NCBI GenBank assembly: GCA_025455735.1
Contig: JALOMA010000002.1
Span: 1 to 34,615 of the forward strand
Origin: Candidatus Kapaibacterium sp.
Lineage (GTDB): Bacteria; Bacteroidota; Ignavibacteria; Kapaibacteriales; Kapaibacteriaceae
Direction of reading: 5' to 3'
Length of the DNA: 34,615 nucleotides
A model generated the notes under the pieces. That model worked only from the letters and a program-made list of their open reading frames with translations. It did no database searches and was not told where the DNA came from. Each line of letters begins with the position of its first letter. Position 1 is the stretch's first letter. The position numbers and the translations under genes are program-made. Positions 8,467 to 17,242 of this stretch are shown here, one piece after another.

Positions 8467-9090
8467 ATGGCGAAAACCGTAGTAAAGAAGGTAGACTTCA
8501 AGCCCGAAGGGCCACGCCTCGAAGAGGTGACGGCACAGGTTGCACCGGCACGGTTGGCAGCGTTCTACAAGGAGTCGGTTGTACCAGCTCTGATGAAACG
8601 CTTCAACTACTCGTCGGTTATGGAAGTACCTCGTCTCGAGAAGATCACGATCAACATCGGTGTTGGTCAGGCGACGCAGGACCAAAAAGCCCTACAGTCT
8701 GCCGTAAACGAACTGGAGCTGATTACTGGTCAGCGTCCAGCAGTGACACGGGCCAAGAAGTCCATCGCAAACTTCAAACTTCGCGAGCACATGCCAATTG
8801 GCACGCGCGTCACACTTCGTCGCGCACGCATGTTTGAGTTCCTTGATCGTTTGATCAACATTGCAGCACCACGTGTTCGCGACTTCCGTGGCTTTCCTGA
8901 TAGAAGCTTTGACGGCCGTGGAAACTACACGCTGGGCATCAAGGAGCAGATCATTTTCCCTGAAATTGATGTCGACAAGGTATCGCGCATCACGGGCATG
9001 GACGTTTCGTTCGTGACCTCTGCGAAAACGGATGAAGAGGCCTATGCTCTTCTCCAAGAGTTTGGTTTTCCATTCCGCAAACGGGACTGA
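8467..9090 (+). CDS. rplE: 50S ribosomal protein L5 (uL5) with N-terminal extension
   Basis: 5S rRNA-binding protein of the central protuberance that also contacts P-site tRNA. 207 residues against about 180 in most bacteria. The core begins near residue 29 ([17 protein letters not shown]) and continues with [31 protein letters not shown] and [19 protein letters not shown]. The first 28 residues ([10 protein letters not shown] and similar) are extra. AAGGA at 8453-8457 supports the upstream ATG. Three bases separate it from rpsN. Confidence 0.96.
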   Translation: MAKTVVKKVDFKPEGPRLEEVTAQVAPARLAAFYKESVVPALMKRFNYSSVMEVPRLEKITINIGVGQATQDQKALQSAVNELELITGQRPAVTRAKKSIANFKLREHMPIGTRVTLRRARMFEFLDRLINIAAPRVRDFRGFPDRSFDGRGNYTLGIKEQIIFPEIDVDKVSRITGMDVSFVTSAKTDEEAYALLQEFGFPFRKRD

Positions 9091-9093
9091 GAA

Positions 9094-9363
9094 ATGGCAA
9101 AGAAGAGCATTATTGCACGGAACGAGAAGCGCAAGCGCCTTGCTGAAAAGTACGCTCAAAAGCGCGCAGAACTCAAGGCAGCTGGTGATATGGTAGGCTT
9201 GCAGAAGCTTCCTCGTAACAGCGCTCCAACGCGTGTTCGCACTCGGTGCAACATGACAGGACGCGGACGCGGTGTATACCGGAAGTTTGGTTTGTGCCGA
9301 AACATGTTCCGCCTCTTGGCTCTGGAAGGCAAGATTCCTGGCGTTCGCAAGAGCAGCTGGTAA
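9094..9363 (+). CDS. rpsN: 30S ribosomal protein S14 (uS14), long zinc-free form
   Basis: Head protein that binds the 3' major domain of 16S rRNA. 89 residues. It is the long form: the segment [20 protein letters not shown] lacks the two CxxC pairs of the short zinc-binding form. It opens [20 protein letters not shown] and ends [11 protein letters not shown]. The ATG is only three bases after the rplE stop, pointing to translational coupling. Forty-three bases follow before rpsH. Confidence 0.97.
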   Translation: MAKKSIIARNEKRKRLAEKYAQKRAELKAAGDMVGLQKLPRNSAPTRVRTRCNMTGRGRGVYRKFGLCRNMFRLLALEGKIPGVRKSSW

Positions 9364-9406
9364 GCCGTACAGTTCTCCCTGATAACGAAAAAAAGCGATT
9401 ACTACT

Positions 9407-9802
9407 ATGCCGGTTACAGATACCATCGCCGACTTCCTTACGCGGATCCGCAACGGTTCGACCGCGAAGCACAAGACCATTGAGGTCCCCAGTTCCAATC
9501 TCAAGCTAGCTATTGCCCAGATCCTGAAGGACCAAGGGTTTATCGCAGATTTTGAGAAAGTGGACGATTCCAAACAGGGTGTCATTCAGGTCAAGCTTCG
9601 GTACTATCTGGGTCAACCAGTGTTCCGCGAAGTACGTCGGGTTAGCAAGCCTGGGCGTCGCATTTATGCACCTGCCGACAAGTTGCCACGCGTTCACAAT
9701 GGTCTTGGAATTGCCATTGTGTCAACGTCGAAAGGCGTCATGACGGACAAGCAAGCGCGCCGTGAGAATCTCGGCGGTGAAATTCTCTGCACCATCTGGT
9801 AA
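9407..9802 (+). CDS. rpsH: 30S ribosomal protein S8 (uS8)
   Basis: Central-domain 16S rRNA-binding protein; in enterobacteria it represses the spc operon. 131 residues, the usual length. It starts MPVTDTIADFLTRIRNG, has SSNLKLAIAQILKDQGFI, and carries the conserved C-terminal motif GLGIAIVSTSKGVMTDKQAR and GGEILCTIW. No obvious S8-binding helix can be assigned near rplE, so autoregulation here is unproven. Confidence 0.97.
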   Translation: MPVTDTIADFLTRIRNGSTAKHKTIEVPSSNLKLAIAQILKDQGFIADFEKVDDSKQGVIQVKLRYYLGQPVFREVRRVSKPGRRIYAPADKLPRVHNGLGIAIVSTSKGVMTDKQARRENLGGEILCTIW

Positions 9803-9823
9803 GCACGCGAAGGAGCCTTAACA

Positions 9824-10363
9824 ATGTCACGAGTCGGAAAAAAGCCGATAGTAGTCCCGTCCAACGTACAGGTGTCATTTGCAAATGGCATCTGCACGGT
9901 CAAGGGCCCAAAGGGACAGCTTACGTTCGCCATTAGCGAAACAATCACGCCTGTTGTGAACGGTACGGAACTCACGTTTACCCGCGCGAACGATGATAAG
10001 CATGTGCGTGCCCTGCATGGTTTGACGCGTGCATCGATTGCGTGGATGGTAGAAGGTGTTTCGAATGGATTCACGAAGAACCTCACCATCGAAGGTGTTG
10101 GATTCAAGGCTGAGATGCGTGGAAAGAATCTCGTGTTGAACGTAGGATACTCGCATCCAATCATGTTCATCCCACCTGATGGCGTAGAATTTGCTGTGGG
10201 AACACCGACGACGGTTGCTGTCAAGGGAATCGACAAGCAACTCATTGGAGAGGTTGCTTCCAAGGTTCGTAAGGTTCGCCCACCGGAACCATACAAAGGC
10301 AAGGGTATTCGTTACGAAGGCGAATACATCCGTCGTAAGGCCGGTAAGTCGGCAGGTAAGTAA
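9824..10363 (+). CDS. rplF: 50S ribosomal protein L6 (uL6)
   Basis: Protein near the factor-binding site, with two related domains contacting the sarcin-ricin region. 179 residues. Signatures are [31 protein letters not shown], the mid-protein [20 protein letters not shown] and SHPI, and the C-terminal [19 protein letters not shown]. It ends with the basic [16 protein letters not shown] sits upstream of the ATG, and rplR follows after 17 bases. Confidence 0.98.
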   Translation: MSRVGKKPIVVPSNVQVSFANGICTVKGPKGQLTFAISETITPVVNGTELTFTRANDDKHVRALHGLTRASIAWMVEGVSNGFTKNLTIEGVGFKAEMRGKNLVLNVGYSHPIMFIPPDGVEFAVGTPTTVAVKGIDKQLIGEVASKVRKVRPPEPYKGKGIRYEGEYIRRKAGKSAGK

Positions 10364-10380
10364 GAAGGAAGAATACGACC

Positions 10381-10752
10381 ATGAATCGCACCAACCTCAA
10401 GAATGCAACGCATACGCGTCGCAAAAAAAGTGTCCGGAAGCACATCACGACGTCGGCAGATCGTCTTCGTCTCAGCGTGTATCGTTCGCTCAATCACATT
10501 TATGCCCAAGTGATTGATGATATCAAGGGTGTCACTGTTGTATCGGCTTCGACTGTCGACAAGGATGTACGTGGTCGCATCACAGCTGAGATGACAAAGA
10601 CTGACTGCAGTAAGATTGTGGGTCAGGTCCTGGCCGAGCGTGCAAAAAGTGCGAACGTGTCCAAGGTAGCTTTCGACCGCAATGGCTTCCTGTATCACGG
10701 CCGTGTCAAGGCACTGGCTGACGGAGCTCGCGAAGGCGGACTCGACTTCTGA
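10381..10752 (+). CDS. rplR: 50S ribosomal protein L18 (uL18)
   Basis: 5S rRNA-binding protein of the central protuberance. 123 residues. Typical elements are a basic N-terminus ([12 protein letters not shown]), [20 protein letters not shown], a middle [13 protein letters not shown], and the C-terminal [20 protein letters not shown] with REGGLDF. The conserved end confirms the frame. The rpsE start lies 25 bases downstream. Confidence 0.97.
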   Translation: MNRTNLKNATHTRRKKSVRKHITTSADRLRLSVYRSLNHIYAQVIDDIKGVTVVSASTVDKDVRGRITAEMTKTDCSKIVGQVLAERAKSANVSKVAFDRNGFLYHGRVKALADGAREGGLDF

Positions 10753-10777
10753 TTTAGTATTCAACGGAGAACTGTCA

Positions 10778-11281
10778 GTGGCAAAGCAAAAAGTATCGGA
10801 GCTGAACCTCAAGGACAAGATTGTCTATGTTGGTCGTACGGCCAAGGTAGTCAAGGGCGGTCGTCGATTCAACTTCTCGGCCATCGTCGTTGTAGGCGAT
10901 GAAAATGGACATGTTGGCTACGGTCTCGGCAAGGCTGGTGAAGTATCCGACGCCGTGACGAAGGCCACGGAGGCAGCCAAGAAGTCGGTTGTCAAGGTGA
11001 GGGTCCAGAACGGTACGATTCCTCACGAAGTGTTGGGTAAGTTTGGAGCTGCAAAGGTTCTGATACGTCCCGCCACACCTGGTACGGGCGTTATTGCGGC
11101 CGGCGGAGTTCGTGCTATCCTTGAATTGGCAGGTGTGCGTGACGTTCTCACGAAGAGCCAAGGTTCATCCAACCCGCACAACACGGTGAAAGCTGCAATG
11201 CAAGCTCTGATGCAGCTTGAGGATGCAGCTTCCGTTGCTGCCCGCCGCGGCGTAAGCATCGAAAAAGTCCTACACGGCTGA
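10778..11281 (+). CDS. rpsE: 30S ribosomal protein S5 (uS5), GTG start
   Basis: Protein at the mRNA entry channel involved in decoding fidelity. GTG at 10778 gives 167 residues and has CGGAG at 10765-10769. A longer open frame would run back into rplR with no resemblance to S5. The dsRNA-binding-like N domain has [20 protein letters not shown] and [17 protein letters not shown]. The C domain has [20 protein letters not shown] and [16 protein letters not shown]. rpmD follows after 20 bases. Confidence 0.97.
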   Translation: MAKQKVSELNLKDKIVYVGRTAKVVKGGRRFNFSAIVVVGDENGHVGYGLGKAGEVSDAVTKATEAAKKSVVKVRVQNGTIPHEVLGKFGAAKVLIRPATPGTGVIAAGGVRAILELAGVRDVLTKSQGSSNPHNTVKAAMQALMQLEDAASVAARRGVSIEKVLHG

Positions 11282-11301
11282 TTCGTAACGAGGATACCAT
11301 C

Positions 11302-11484
11302 ATGAAATTGAAGATTACGCAAACGCGCTCGATTATTGGTTCGTTGCAGAACCAAAAAGACACGATCAAGGCCCTTGGCCTTGGCCGTCCGAACTACGTT
11401 TCAATCAAGCCTAAGAACGAACAGATTCTTGGCATGATCAATGTTGTTCGGCATCTTGTTACGGTTGAAGAAATTGCTGACTAA
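11302..11484 (+). CDS. rpmD: 50S ribosomal protein L30 (uL30)
   Basis: Small protein of the large subunit. 60 residues, full length for the bacterial form. It has LKITQTRSIIGSLQNQKDTI, the motif LGLGRPNYVSIKP and the end INVVRHLVTVEEI. Its position between rpsE and rplO is canonical. GAGGA lies upstream of the ATG. Confidence 0.95.
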   Translation: MKLKITQTRSIIGSLQNQKDTIKALGLGRPNYVSIKPKNEQILGMINVVRHLVTVEEIAD

Positions 11485-11502
11485 TCCCTAAGAGTGACGA
11501 CC

Positions 11503-11961
11503 ATGAAGCACGTTGGAAACCTTACCTACGCTCCCGGCTCCCGCCACAAGAAGAAGCGCGTTGGCCGTGGTGCTGGCTCTGGACACGGTGGCACGTCCAC
11601 ACGCGGTCACAAGGGACACCAGTCACGCAGCAACTACAGCCAAAGCCCAGGCTTTGAAGGCGGCCAAATGCCGTTGACACGGCGTGTACCGAAGTTTGGG
11701 TTCTCGAATCCGGACAGGATCGTGTACGAAGTCGTCAATGTAGCTCGTCTTCAAGAGCTTGCTGAAGCAAACAAGCTGAGCGGATCTGTAACGCCCGAAC
11801 TTCTCTACACACTTGGCGTCACTCGTAAAAAGTCCGCTCCTGTGAAGATCCTCGGCAATGGCGACATTTCTGTTGCATTGAGTGTAACGGCCGCCAAAGT
11901 TTCTGCAACTGCCAAGCAGAAGATCGAGTCCGCAGGAGGGAGCGTAACGGTCAATGAGTAA
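11503..11961 (+). CDS. rplO: 50S ribosomal protein L15 (uL15)
   Basis: Late-assembly protein with a long basic N-terminal extension threading through 23S rRNA. The ATG at 11503 gives 152 residues (MKHVGNLTYAPGSRHKKKR). A GTG nine bases upstream is possible, but the AAGAG at 11490-11494 is better spaced for the ATG. The Gly-rich, basic region is typical: GRGAGSGHGGTSTRGHKGH, then GFEGGQMPLTRRVPKFGF. The last eight bases overlap the start of secY. Confidence 0.96.
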   Translation: MKHVGNLTYAPGSRHKKKRVGRGAGSGHGGTSTRGHKGHQSRSNYSQSPGFEGGQMPLTRRVPKFGFSNPDRIVYEVVNVARLQELAEANKLSGSVTPELLYTLGVTRKKSAPVKILGNGDISVALSVTAAKVSATAKQKIESAGGSVTVNE

Positions 11962-13297
11962 GTTGATACAAACAATCCGGAATATCTTCCAGATCGACGA
12001 ACTGCGCCAGCGAATTCTCTTCACCCTTGGGGTGTTGCTCGCTGTGCGCATTGGGTCGTTCATAACGATTCCGGGCGTCAATGTCGATGCTCTTCAGGCA
12101 GCGAACGCAAGTGGTGCAGCGAGCGGCCTTTTTGGCATGTACGATATGTTTGTTGGTGGTGCATTCTCCAATGCTGCCATCTTCGCCCTAGGCATCATGC
12201 CGTATATTTCCGCGAGTATTATCCTCCAGATCGCTGGCGTCGTTTTGCCCGAGTTGCAAAAGATCCAACGTGAGGGGGAAGATGGTCGTCGCAAGATCAA
12301 CCAGTATACACGCTATTTGACAGTGCTCATCGCCGCCTTGCAGGCATGGGGTGTGACTACCAAGATTATTGGCACGTCCGGTGGAGATGGTGCGGCTGTT
12401 GTTGATCCGTCCTTCTTATGGATTCTGTCATCCATCATGATCATGACTGCCGGCACGATGGTTCTCATGTGGCTTGGCGAGCAGATTACGGATCGTGGTA
12501 TTGGCAATGGTATCTCCCTTATCATCTTTATCGGCATCGTTGCACGGTTCCCCGTTACCATCAAGCAGATGTTTGAATTGTGGGAAAATGGCTCACGCAT
12601 TTGGGTGGTAGACATTCTGCTTCTGACAGGTGTTGTCGCGGTTATTGCTGGTGTTATTCTCATTACACAGGGTGCACGACGCATTCCCGTACAACGTGCC
12701 AAACGTGTCGTAGGCCGTAAGGTGATGGGAGGAGACACACAGTATATCCCACTTCGTGTAAACACAGCTGGTGTCATGCCAATCATCTTTGCCCAGTCCA
12801 TTCTGTTCATTCCCGCGACCATAGCAACACTGTTCCCATCGAACAGTACGCTGCAATCGGTTGCCGGATGGTTTGCACAGGGTAACCTTGTGTATGCCAT
12901 CATGTTCTCGCTCATGATTCTCTTCTTCACGTATTTCTACACAGCGATTGCCTTCAATCCGAAGGATGTGGCTGATAATCTGAAGAAGAGCGGTGGGTTT
13001 ATTCCCGGTGTTCGACCTGGCCAGGCTACGGCCGACTACATGGAGAACATCTTGACACGCATTACGTTGCCTGGTGCAATGTTTCTTGCTGTCATTGCGA
13101 TTATGCCAACGTTTGCCATTTCGATTCTGAACGTTCCTGTCGGTTTTGCAGACTTCTTTGGTGGCACCAGTATTCTCATCATTGTTGGTGTTGCTTTGGA
13201 TACGCTGCAGCAAATCGAATCCCACCTCCTGATGCGCCATTATGATGGTTTCATGAAGTCGGGTAAGATTCGTGGCCGTGCAGGGGCGAGCGTCTAA
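11954..13297 (+). CDS. secY: Protein translocase subunit SecY
   Basis: Central channel of the Sec translocon, through which proteins cross or enter the inner membrane. 447 residues with the expected ten hydrophobic segments. Motifs include FITIPGVNVDAL before the plug region, ALGIMPYISASIILQIAG, ITDRGIGNGISLIIFIGI and the cytoplasmic loop GARRIPVQRAKRVVGRK, ending with LMRHYDGFMKSGKIRGR. It overlaps rplO by eight bases and map by one (TAATG), so the three are translationally coupled. Confidence 0.98.
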   Translation: MSKLIQTIRNIFQIDELRQRILFTLGVLLAVRIGSFITIPGVNVDALQAANASGAASGLFGMYDMFVGGAFSNAAIFALGIMPYISASIILQIAGVVLPELQKIQREGEDGRRKINQYTRYLTVLIAALQAWGVTTKIIGTSGGDGAAVVDPSFLWILSSIMIMTAGTMVLMWLGEQITDRGIGNGISLIIFIGIVARFPVTIKQMFELWENGSRIWVVDILLLTGVVAVIAGVILITQGARRIPVQRAKRVVGRKVMGGDTQYIPLRVNTAGVMPIIFAQSILFIPATIATLFPSNSTLQSVAGWFAQGNLVYAIMFSLMILFFTYFYTAIAFNPKDVADNLKKSGGFIPGVRPGQATADYMENILTRITLPGAMFLAVIAIMPTFAISILNVPVGFADFFGGTSILIIVGVALDTLQQIESHLLMRHYDGFMKSGKIRGRAGASV

Positions 13298-14094
13298 TGG
13301 CAGTTGCCGACATCCAGACGGTCCAGTATACAACCGAAGACGTCTCCAGCATCGGGGCGGCCTGTAGGATTGTTGCTGAAACGTTTGAGGTTCTGCGGCC
13401 TCATGTACGACCAGGTGTAACAACCATCGAACTTGATGCCATTGCAGAAGACTTCATCCGTACGAAGGGTGGCGTGCCGGCGTTCAAGGGTTATGCCGTT
13501 GACGGACAGGAATTTCCAGCCTCACTATGCATCAGTATCGATGAAGAGGTGGTGCACGGAATCCCTGGCAATCGTCAGTTGAAAGCTGGTCAGATCGTGT
13601 CGGTTGACTGTGGCGTCCAGCTCAATGGCTTTTTTGGTGATAGTGCCTACACGTATGGTGTGGGAGAAATTAGCACTGAAAAACAGAGACTATTGGATGT
13701 AACGCAGGCCTCGTTGATGGATGGCATTGCGGCAGCGATCGAAGGTGGACGTGTTTACGACATTGCCAAGGCTGTGCAAACGCGTGTAGAGTCCGCTGGC
13801 TTTTCGGTTGTGCGAGAATTGGTTGGTCATGGCGTTGGTCGCCATCTCCATGAAGAGCCTCCAGTGCCTAATTTTGTGCCTGGTTTGTTGCATCGATCAC
13901 GATATCCCAACGTGAAGTTGCGAAAAGGAATGGTTCTCGCGATTGAACCGATGGTGAACACGGGACTCTATCATGTTCACACTGCGAATGACGGTTGGAC
14001 GGTGTATACGGCAGACGGCAAGGCTGCGGCTCACTTCGAGCACACAATTGCCATTGACGGTGGAACACCACGGATACTGACGAAACTCGATTAA
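13297..14094 (+). CDS. map: Methionine aminopeptidase, type I
   Basis: Removes the initiator Met from nascent proteins in the cytosol, using a dinuclear metal centre. 265 residues. All five metal ligands are visible: Asp104 (VDCG), Asp115 (GDSA), His178 (GHGVGRHLHEEP), Glu217 (AIEPM) and Glu248 (HFEHT). The substrate His is in VVHGIPG (87). There is no N-terminal zinc or SH3-like domain, so it is the short type. It overlaps secY by one base. No adk lies between them, unlike in Firmicutes. Confidence 0.97.
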   Translation: MAVADIQTVQYTTEDVSSIGAACRIVAETFEVLRPHVRPGVTTIELDAIAEDFIRTKGGVPAFKGYAVDGQEFPASLCISIDEEVVHGIPGNRQLKAGQIVSVDCGVQLNGFFGDSAYTYGVGEISTEKQRLLDVTQASLMDGIAAAIEGGRVYDIAKAVQTRVESAGFSVVRELVGHGVGRHLHEEPPVPNFVPGLLHRSRYPNVKLRKGMVLAIEPMVNTGLYHVHTANDGWTVYTADGKAAAHFEHTIAIDGGTPRILTKLD

Positions 14095-14108
14095 CCTGAA
14101 CGGACTTC

Positions 14109-14327
14109 ATGGCACGTAGCGATTTGATTCGAGTTGATGGAACCATCATCGACACTCTCCCTAACACACAGTTTCGTGTGAAGTTGGAGAATGGACATGA
14201 GATCCATTGCCATGTATCAGGAAAGATGCGAATGAATTTCATTCGAATATTTCTTGGGGACAAGGTAACTGTCGAGATGAGTCCCTACGATTTGACCAAA
14301 GGGCGGATCGTTTATCGCTACAAGTGA
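14109..14327 (+). CDS. infA: Translation initiation factor IF-1
   Basis: OB-fold factor that occupies the ribosomal A site during initiation. 72 residues, the standard length. The sequence has [59 protein letters not shown] and the end RYK. It lies 14 bases after map, as is common in this phylum group. Confidence 0.98.
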   Translation: MARSDLIRVDGTIIDTLPNTQFRVKLENGHEIHCHVSGKMRMNFIRIFLGDKVTVEMSPYDLTKGRIVYRYK

Positions 14328-14381
14328 GCCACGGCCCCCTTCAACAACGAACAGTAAACAGTCGACAGTAGGAGAATTCAG

Positions 14382-14498
14382 ATGAAAGTTCAAGCTTCCG
14401 TTAAAAAGCGGAGTCCAGACGACAAGATCGTGCGCCGTAAGGGCAAGGTCTACATCATCAACAAGAAGAATCCCCGTTTCAAGCAACGTCAGGGATAA
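14382..14498 (+). CDS. rpmJ: 50S ribosomal protein L36 (bL36), zinc-free form
   Basis: The smallest large-subunit protein, 38 residues: it begins [11 protein letters not shown] and ends with [10 protein letters not shown]. The CxxC...CxxxxH zinc site of classical L36 is absent. The first pair reads SPDD, and Asn and Phe replace the other ligands, as in the cysteine-free form common in Bacteroidota. GGAG at 14371-14374 serves the ATG. It stands between infA and rpsM in the usual order. Confidence 0.96.
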   Translation: MKVQASVKKRSPDDKIVRRKGKVYIINKKNPRFKQRQG

Positions 14499-14512
14499 TT
14501 GGGAGACGAACC

Positions 14513-14890
14513 GTGGCCCGTATTGCAGGCATCGATTTACCGAAAAACAAGCGGGGCATTATTGCCCTCACCTACATCTTCGGTGTTGGTCGCAAGACCA
14601 GCGAAGCTGTTCTGGATAAGGCTGGCATCGACCCGACGAAGCGTGTCAACACGTGGTCGGATGATGAGATAGCACGTATCCGTCAGGTTATTGCCGAGTA
14701 TAAAACTGAAGGTCAGCTTCGCTCGGAGGTACAACTCAACATTAAGCGTCTGATGGACATCGGATGTTATCGTGGGTTGCGTCACCGCCGTGGGTTGCCA
14801 GTGCGCGGACAGCGTACACGGACGAACTCACGCACCCGCAAGGGCAAGCGGAAGACCGTTGCAGGAAAGAAGAAGGCAGCGAGGAAGTAA
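14513..14890 (+). CDS. rpsM: 30S ribosomal protein S13 (uS13), GTG start
   Basis: Head protein forming intersubunit bridges and touching P-site tRNA. 125 residues. GTG at 14513 gives [19 protein letters not shown], the expected start, with GGGAG upstream. The helix-two-turn-helix region has [20 protein letters not shown], and the C-terminal basic tail has [20 protein letters not shown] and [14 protein letters not shown]. It is the first gene of the alpha-type cluster. Confidence 0.97.
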   Translation: MARIAGIDLPKNKRGIIALTYIFGVGRKTSEAVLDKAGIDPTKRVNTWSDDEIARIRQVIAEYKTEGQLRSEVQLNIKRLMDIGCYRGLRHRRGLPVRGQRTRTNSRTRKGKRKTVAGKKKAARK

Positions 14891-14959
14891 GACCGCTCAT
14901 GCTGGCATTGTGCTGGCGAGTGTTCAATTTCGATCGACAACGACTTACTACAGACCATC

Positions 14960-15346
14960 ATGGCAGTTGCGAAAAAGCGCGTAAAGCGGAAAATCGTCGC
15001 CGACGTACACGGCAAAGTGTTCGTACGTGCAACGTTCAATAACGTGATTGTGACAATCACGGACACCTACGGCAATGCACTTTCCTGGTCATCCGCCGGA
15101 AAGAACGGATTCCGTGGATCCAAGAAAAACACGCCCTATGCCGCTCAGGTATCGGCCGACAAGGCAGCGCGTGAAGCCTATGAAATGGGCCTCCGTAAAG
15201 TCGACGTCGTCGTAAAGGGCCCTGGATCCGGCCGCGAAGCTGCGATTCGTGCACTTACGGCAGCGGGCTTGGAAGTCCTGGCGATTGTCGATCAAACACC
15301 ACTTCCGCACAACGGATGTCGTCCACCGAAGAAGCGTCGCGTCTAA
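14960..15346 (+). CDS. rpsK: 30S ribosomal protein S11 (uS11)
   Basis: Platform protein next to the Shine-Dalgarno duplex. 128 residues. Recognised by [68 protein letters not shown] and the end [11 protein letters not shown]. It follows rpsM after 69 bases. rpsD would normally come next; it is absent here. Confidence 0.98.
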   Translation: MAVAKKRVKRKIVADVHGKVFVRATFNNVIVTITDTYGNALSWSSAGKNGFRGSKKNTPYAAQVSADKAAREAYEMGLRKVDVVVKGPGSGREAAIRALTAAGLEVLAIVDQTPLPHNGCRPPKKRRV

Positions 15347-15374
15347 CGTTGCGCCTTCTATCGGTTCCGTTTTT

Positions 15375-15405
15375 GGCAACGGTAGCCTTTGGCTGCCGTC
15401 TTGCC
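15375..15405 (+). other. Strong RNA hairpin between rpsK and rpoA
   Basis: GGCA (15375-15378) and ACGGTAGCC (15379-15387), loop TTT, then GGCTGCCGT (15391-15399), a CT bulge and TGCC (15402-15405). The result is a 13-bp stem with one G-T pair. It is not followed by a T-run (GTTTAGTTAAAC comes next), so it fits a processing or regulatory structure better than an intrinsic terminator. It occupies the slot where rpsD usually sits. Confidence 0.6.
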
Positions 15406-15444
15406 GTTTAGTTAAACACGATCAGCAACGCGAGAACAAGCACC

Positions 15445-16473
15445 ATGAACACAAGCATGCTTCTGCCCGAAAAGGTACAGATCGAAGAAGTCGGAAGCCA
15501 GTATCATGCGCGCCTGGTATTGCACCCCCTCGAAGAGGGCTATGGTGTAACAATTGGCAACGCATTCCGGCGCGTATTGCTTTCTTCGATCCAAGGATCG
15601 GCCATCGTTGGCGTAAAAATCAGCGATGTACTGCATGAGTTCCAGACCATTCCTGGCGTCACGGAAGACATGTGCGAGATAATCCTGAACTTGAAGGAAA
15701 TTCGCCTGCAGGTGAATGATCCTCGCGGCATCGCCCGGATTAATTTCCGCAAGAAGGGCCCTGGCGTATGGACGGGGCAGGATATTGCCGACGCGAACCC
15801 GGATGTCATCGTCCTTGATCCTGAGAAAAAAATCGCAACGCTTGCCGATGATGCAGACTTTGATGTAGAGCTGCGCGTTGGTCGCGGTAAGGGATATGTA
15901 CCTGCCGAAGAACAGGTGACGACGGAATTCCCCATCGGCATGATCGCTGTTGATGCGATCTTTACGCCAATCAAAAACGTTATTTATCAGGTCGAGCCAT
16001 TCCGGGTCGGTCAAAAGACCGACTATGAAAAGCTCGTCCTGGATGTTACTACAGATGGCTCCATTACGGCATGGGAAGCTGTGCAGCAAGGTGCGGACAT
16101 TCTCAATGACCACATTGCACTTTTCCTTGGCGCGAAGAAGGTTTCCGTTCCTACACCTGATAGTGGATTCCTTACCGAAGCGCCATCGGATGCCGATGCC
16201 AAGGGTGGTAAAGCTGAATGGGCACGTGTTCGCCGCCTTCTGCTTCAACCAGTAGACGAGCTTGAGTTGTCCGTACGAGCCCACAATTGCCTCAAGGCTG
16301 CCAGCATCAAGACGTTAGCCGACCTGGTGAGCCTCCAAGAATCCGACCTGTTGAAATTCCGCAACTTTGGCCGCAAATCGCTCGCGGAACTGAACGAGGT
16401 TGTTTACACCAATGGTCTTCACTTTGGCATGGACGTAGAGCCATACTTGCGTGAAGAGCCAAAGGCTGAGTGA
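15445..16473 (+). CDS. rpoA: RNA polymerase alpha subunit
   Basis: Dimerises to scaffold RNA polymerase and contacts promoter UP elements and activators. 342 residues. The N-terminal assembly domain has RLVLHPLEEGYGVTIGNAFR and RVLLSSIQGSAIVGVKI. The C-terminal DNA-binding domain follows a linker at about 240-265, with LSVRAHNCLKAASIKTLADL and LLKFRNFGRKSLAELNEV. It lies 98 bases after rpsK and 31 before rplQ. Confidence 0.98.
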   Translation: MNTSMLLPEKVQIEEVGSQYHARLVLHPLEEGYGVTIGNAFRRVLLSSIQGSAIVGVKISDVLHEFQTIPGVTEDMCEIILNLKEIRLQVNDPRGIARINFRKKGPGVWTGQDIADANPDVIVLDPEKKIATLADDADFDVELRVGRGKGYVPAEEQVTTEFPIGMIAVDAIFTPIKNVIYQVEPFRVGQKTDYEKLVLDVTTDGSITAWEAVQQGADILNDHIALFLGAKKVSVPTPDSGFLTEAPSDADAKGGKAEWARVRRLLLQPVDELELSVRAHNCLKAASIKTLADLVSLQESDLLKFRNFGRKSLAELNEVVYTNGLHFGMDVEPYLREEPKAE

Positions 16474-16504
16474 GTCACATACACGAAATCTGAACGAGTA
16501 GATC

Positions 16505-17185
16505 ATGAGACACAACGTTGCCGGACGGAAGCTGAAGCGCACTGCCAGCCACAAGCGCTCCCTAATGGCGAATCTGGCTACGGCGCTGTTCGAGCATAAG
16601 CGCCTTACCACCACTGTTGCCAAGGCAAAAGAACTACGTCCTTTCGCCGAACACCTGATTACCCGCGCAAAGAACGCCCATGTTGCCGAGCGCAGCGGCG
16701 CAATCAAGGGTCTGGATGTGCACAGCCGCCGTATGGTAGGCCGTTTCATTCGGAACAAAGCCGTTCTTCAAGAACTGTTTGACTCGATTGCCCCCCTCGT
16801 TGCTGAACGCAACGGTGGTTATACGCGTATCGTAAAACTCGGCATTCGCCGTGGCGATAATGCTCCCGAGGCAATGATCGAACTCGTCGATTGGTCGAAC
16901 CCCGTTGATGGTCGCGTGTCGAGCACCACGCGGGCAAAGGCTCCTGCCAAGCCCAAGCGCCCACTCGTTCGTACGGCTCCAGCTGCCCCAGCTGTGGCAG
17001 CACCCGTAGCAGATGTTGCAGCGCCTGTTGTTGAAACGGACGTGGAAGAAACAGCTGCTCCAGAGACAGCGGTAGCAGAAGCACCAGCGGCCGATACAGC
17101 AGTAGCAGAATCACCAGCTGCAGCCCCAACTGGCGATGATGCACCTGCAGCCGATGCAGCTGATCAATCTACCGAAAACGCCTGA
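16505..17185 (+). CDS. rplQ: 50S ribosomal protein L17 (bL17) with long Ala/Pro/Glu tail
   Basis: Protein near the tunnel exit. The core (residues 1 to about 137) is ordinary: MRHNVAGRKLKRTASHKRSL, ALFEHKRLTTTVAKAKELRP, GGYTRIVKLGIRRGDNAPEA and MIELVDWSNP. It is followed by about 88 residues of Ala, Pro, Val, Glu and Asp. These include a near-tandem repeat TAVAEAPAA / TAVAESPAA, giving 226 residues in all against about 120 in E. coli. Extended L17 is known in Bacteroidota, but this acidic tail is unusually long and low in complexity. It ends the ribosomal cluster at a terminator. Confidence 0.96.
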   Translation: MRHNVAGRKLKRTASHKRSLMANLATALFEHKRLTTTVAKAKELRPFAEHLITRAKNAHVAERSGAIKGLDVHSRRMVGRFIRNKAVLQELFDSIAPLVAERNGGYTRIVKLGIRRGDNAPEAMIELVDWSNPVDGRVSSTTRAKAPAKPKRPLVRTAPAAPAVAAPVADVAAPVVETDVEETAAPETAVAEAPAADTAVAESPAAAPTGDDAPAADAADQSTENA

Positions 17186-17207
17186 TAGGTTACTACGAAG
17201 GATATAC

Positions 17208-17242
17208 AACGCCGGGTCGGACCGACCCGGCGTTTCCGTTTT
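17208..17242 (+). terminator. Intrinsic terminator touching the engB start
   Basis: AACGCCGGGTC (17208-17218), loop GGACC, GACCCGGCGTT (17224-17234): a perfect 11-bp stem followed by TTTCCGTTTT up to 17242. The engB ATG starts at 17243. AAGGA at 17198-17202, just 5' of the stem, is the only Shine-Dalgarno-like sequence nearby. Confidence 0.8.

Noticed and set aside
7591-8685. 364-codon - strand frame over rplN-rplX
   Set aside because: Antisense shadow across three certain genes; no recognisable domain.
12593-13423. 276-codon - strand frame over secY and map
   Set aside because: Antisense shadow with His-, Asn- and Arg-rich composition; secY and map are certain.
14891-14959. TGCTGGC direct repeat between rpsM and rpsK
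   Set aside because: Only two copies of seven bases, with no stem or promoter; probably chance.
17041-17150. Tandem-repeat-like DNA in the rplQ tail as a CRISPR or satellite
   Set aside because: It is imperfect GCA/CCA codon repetition encoding the Ala/Pro tail; there are no regular repeats with spacers. I saw no CRISPR array elsewhere by reading.
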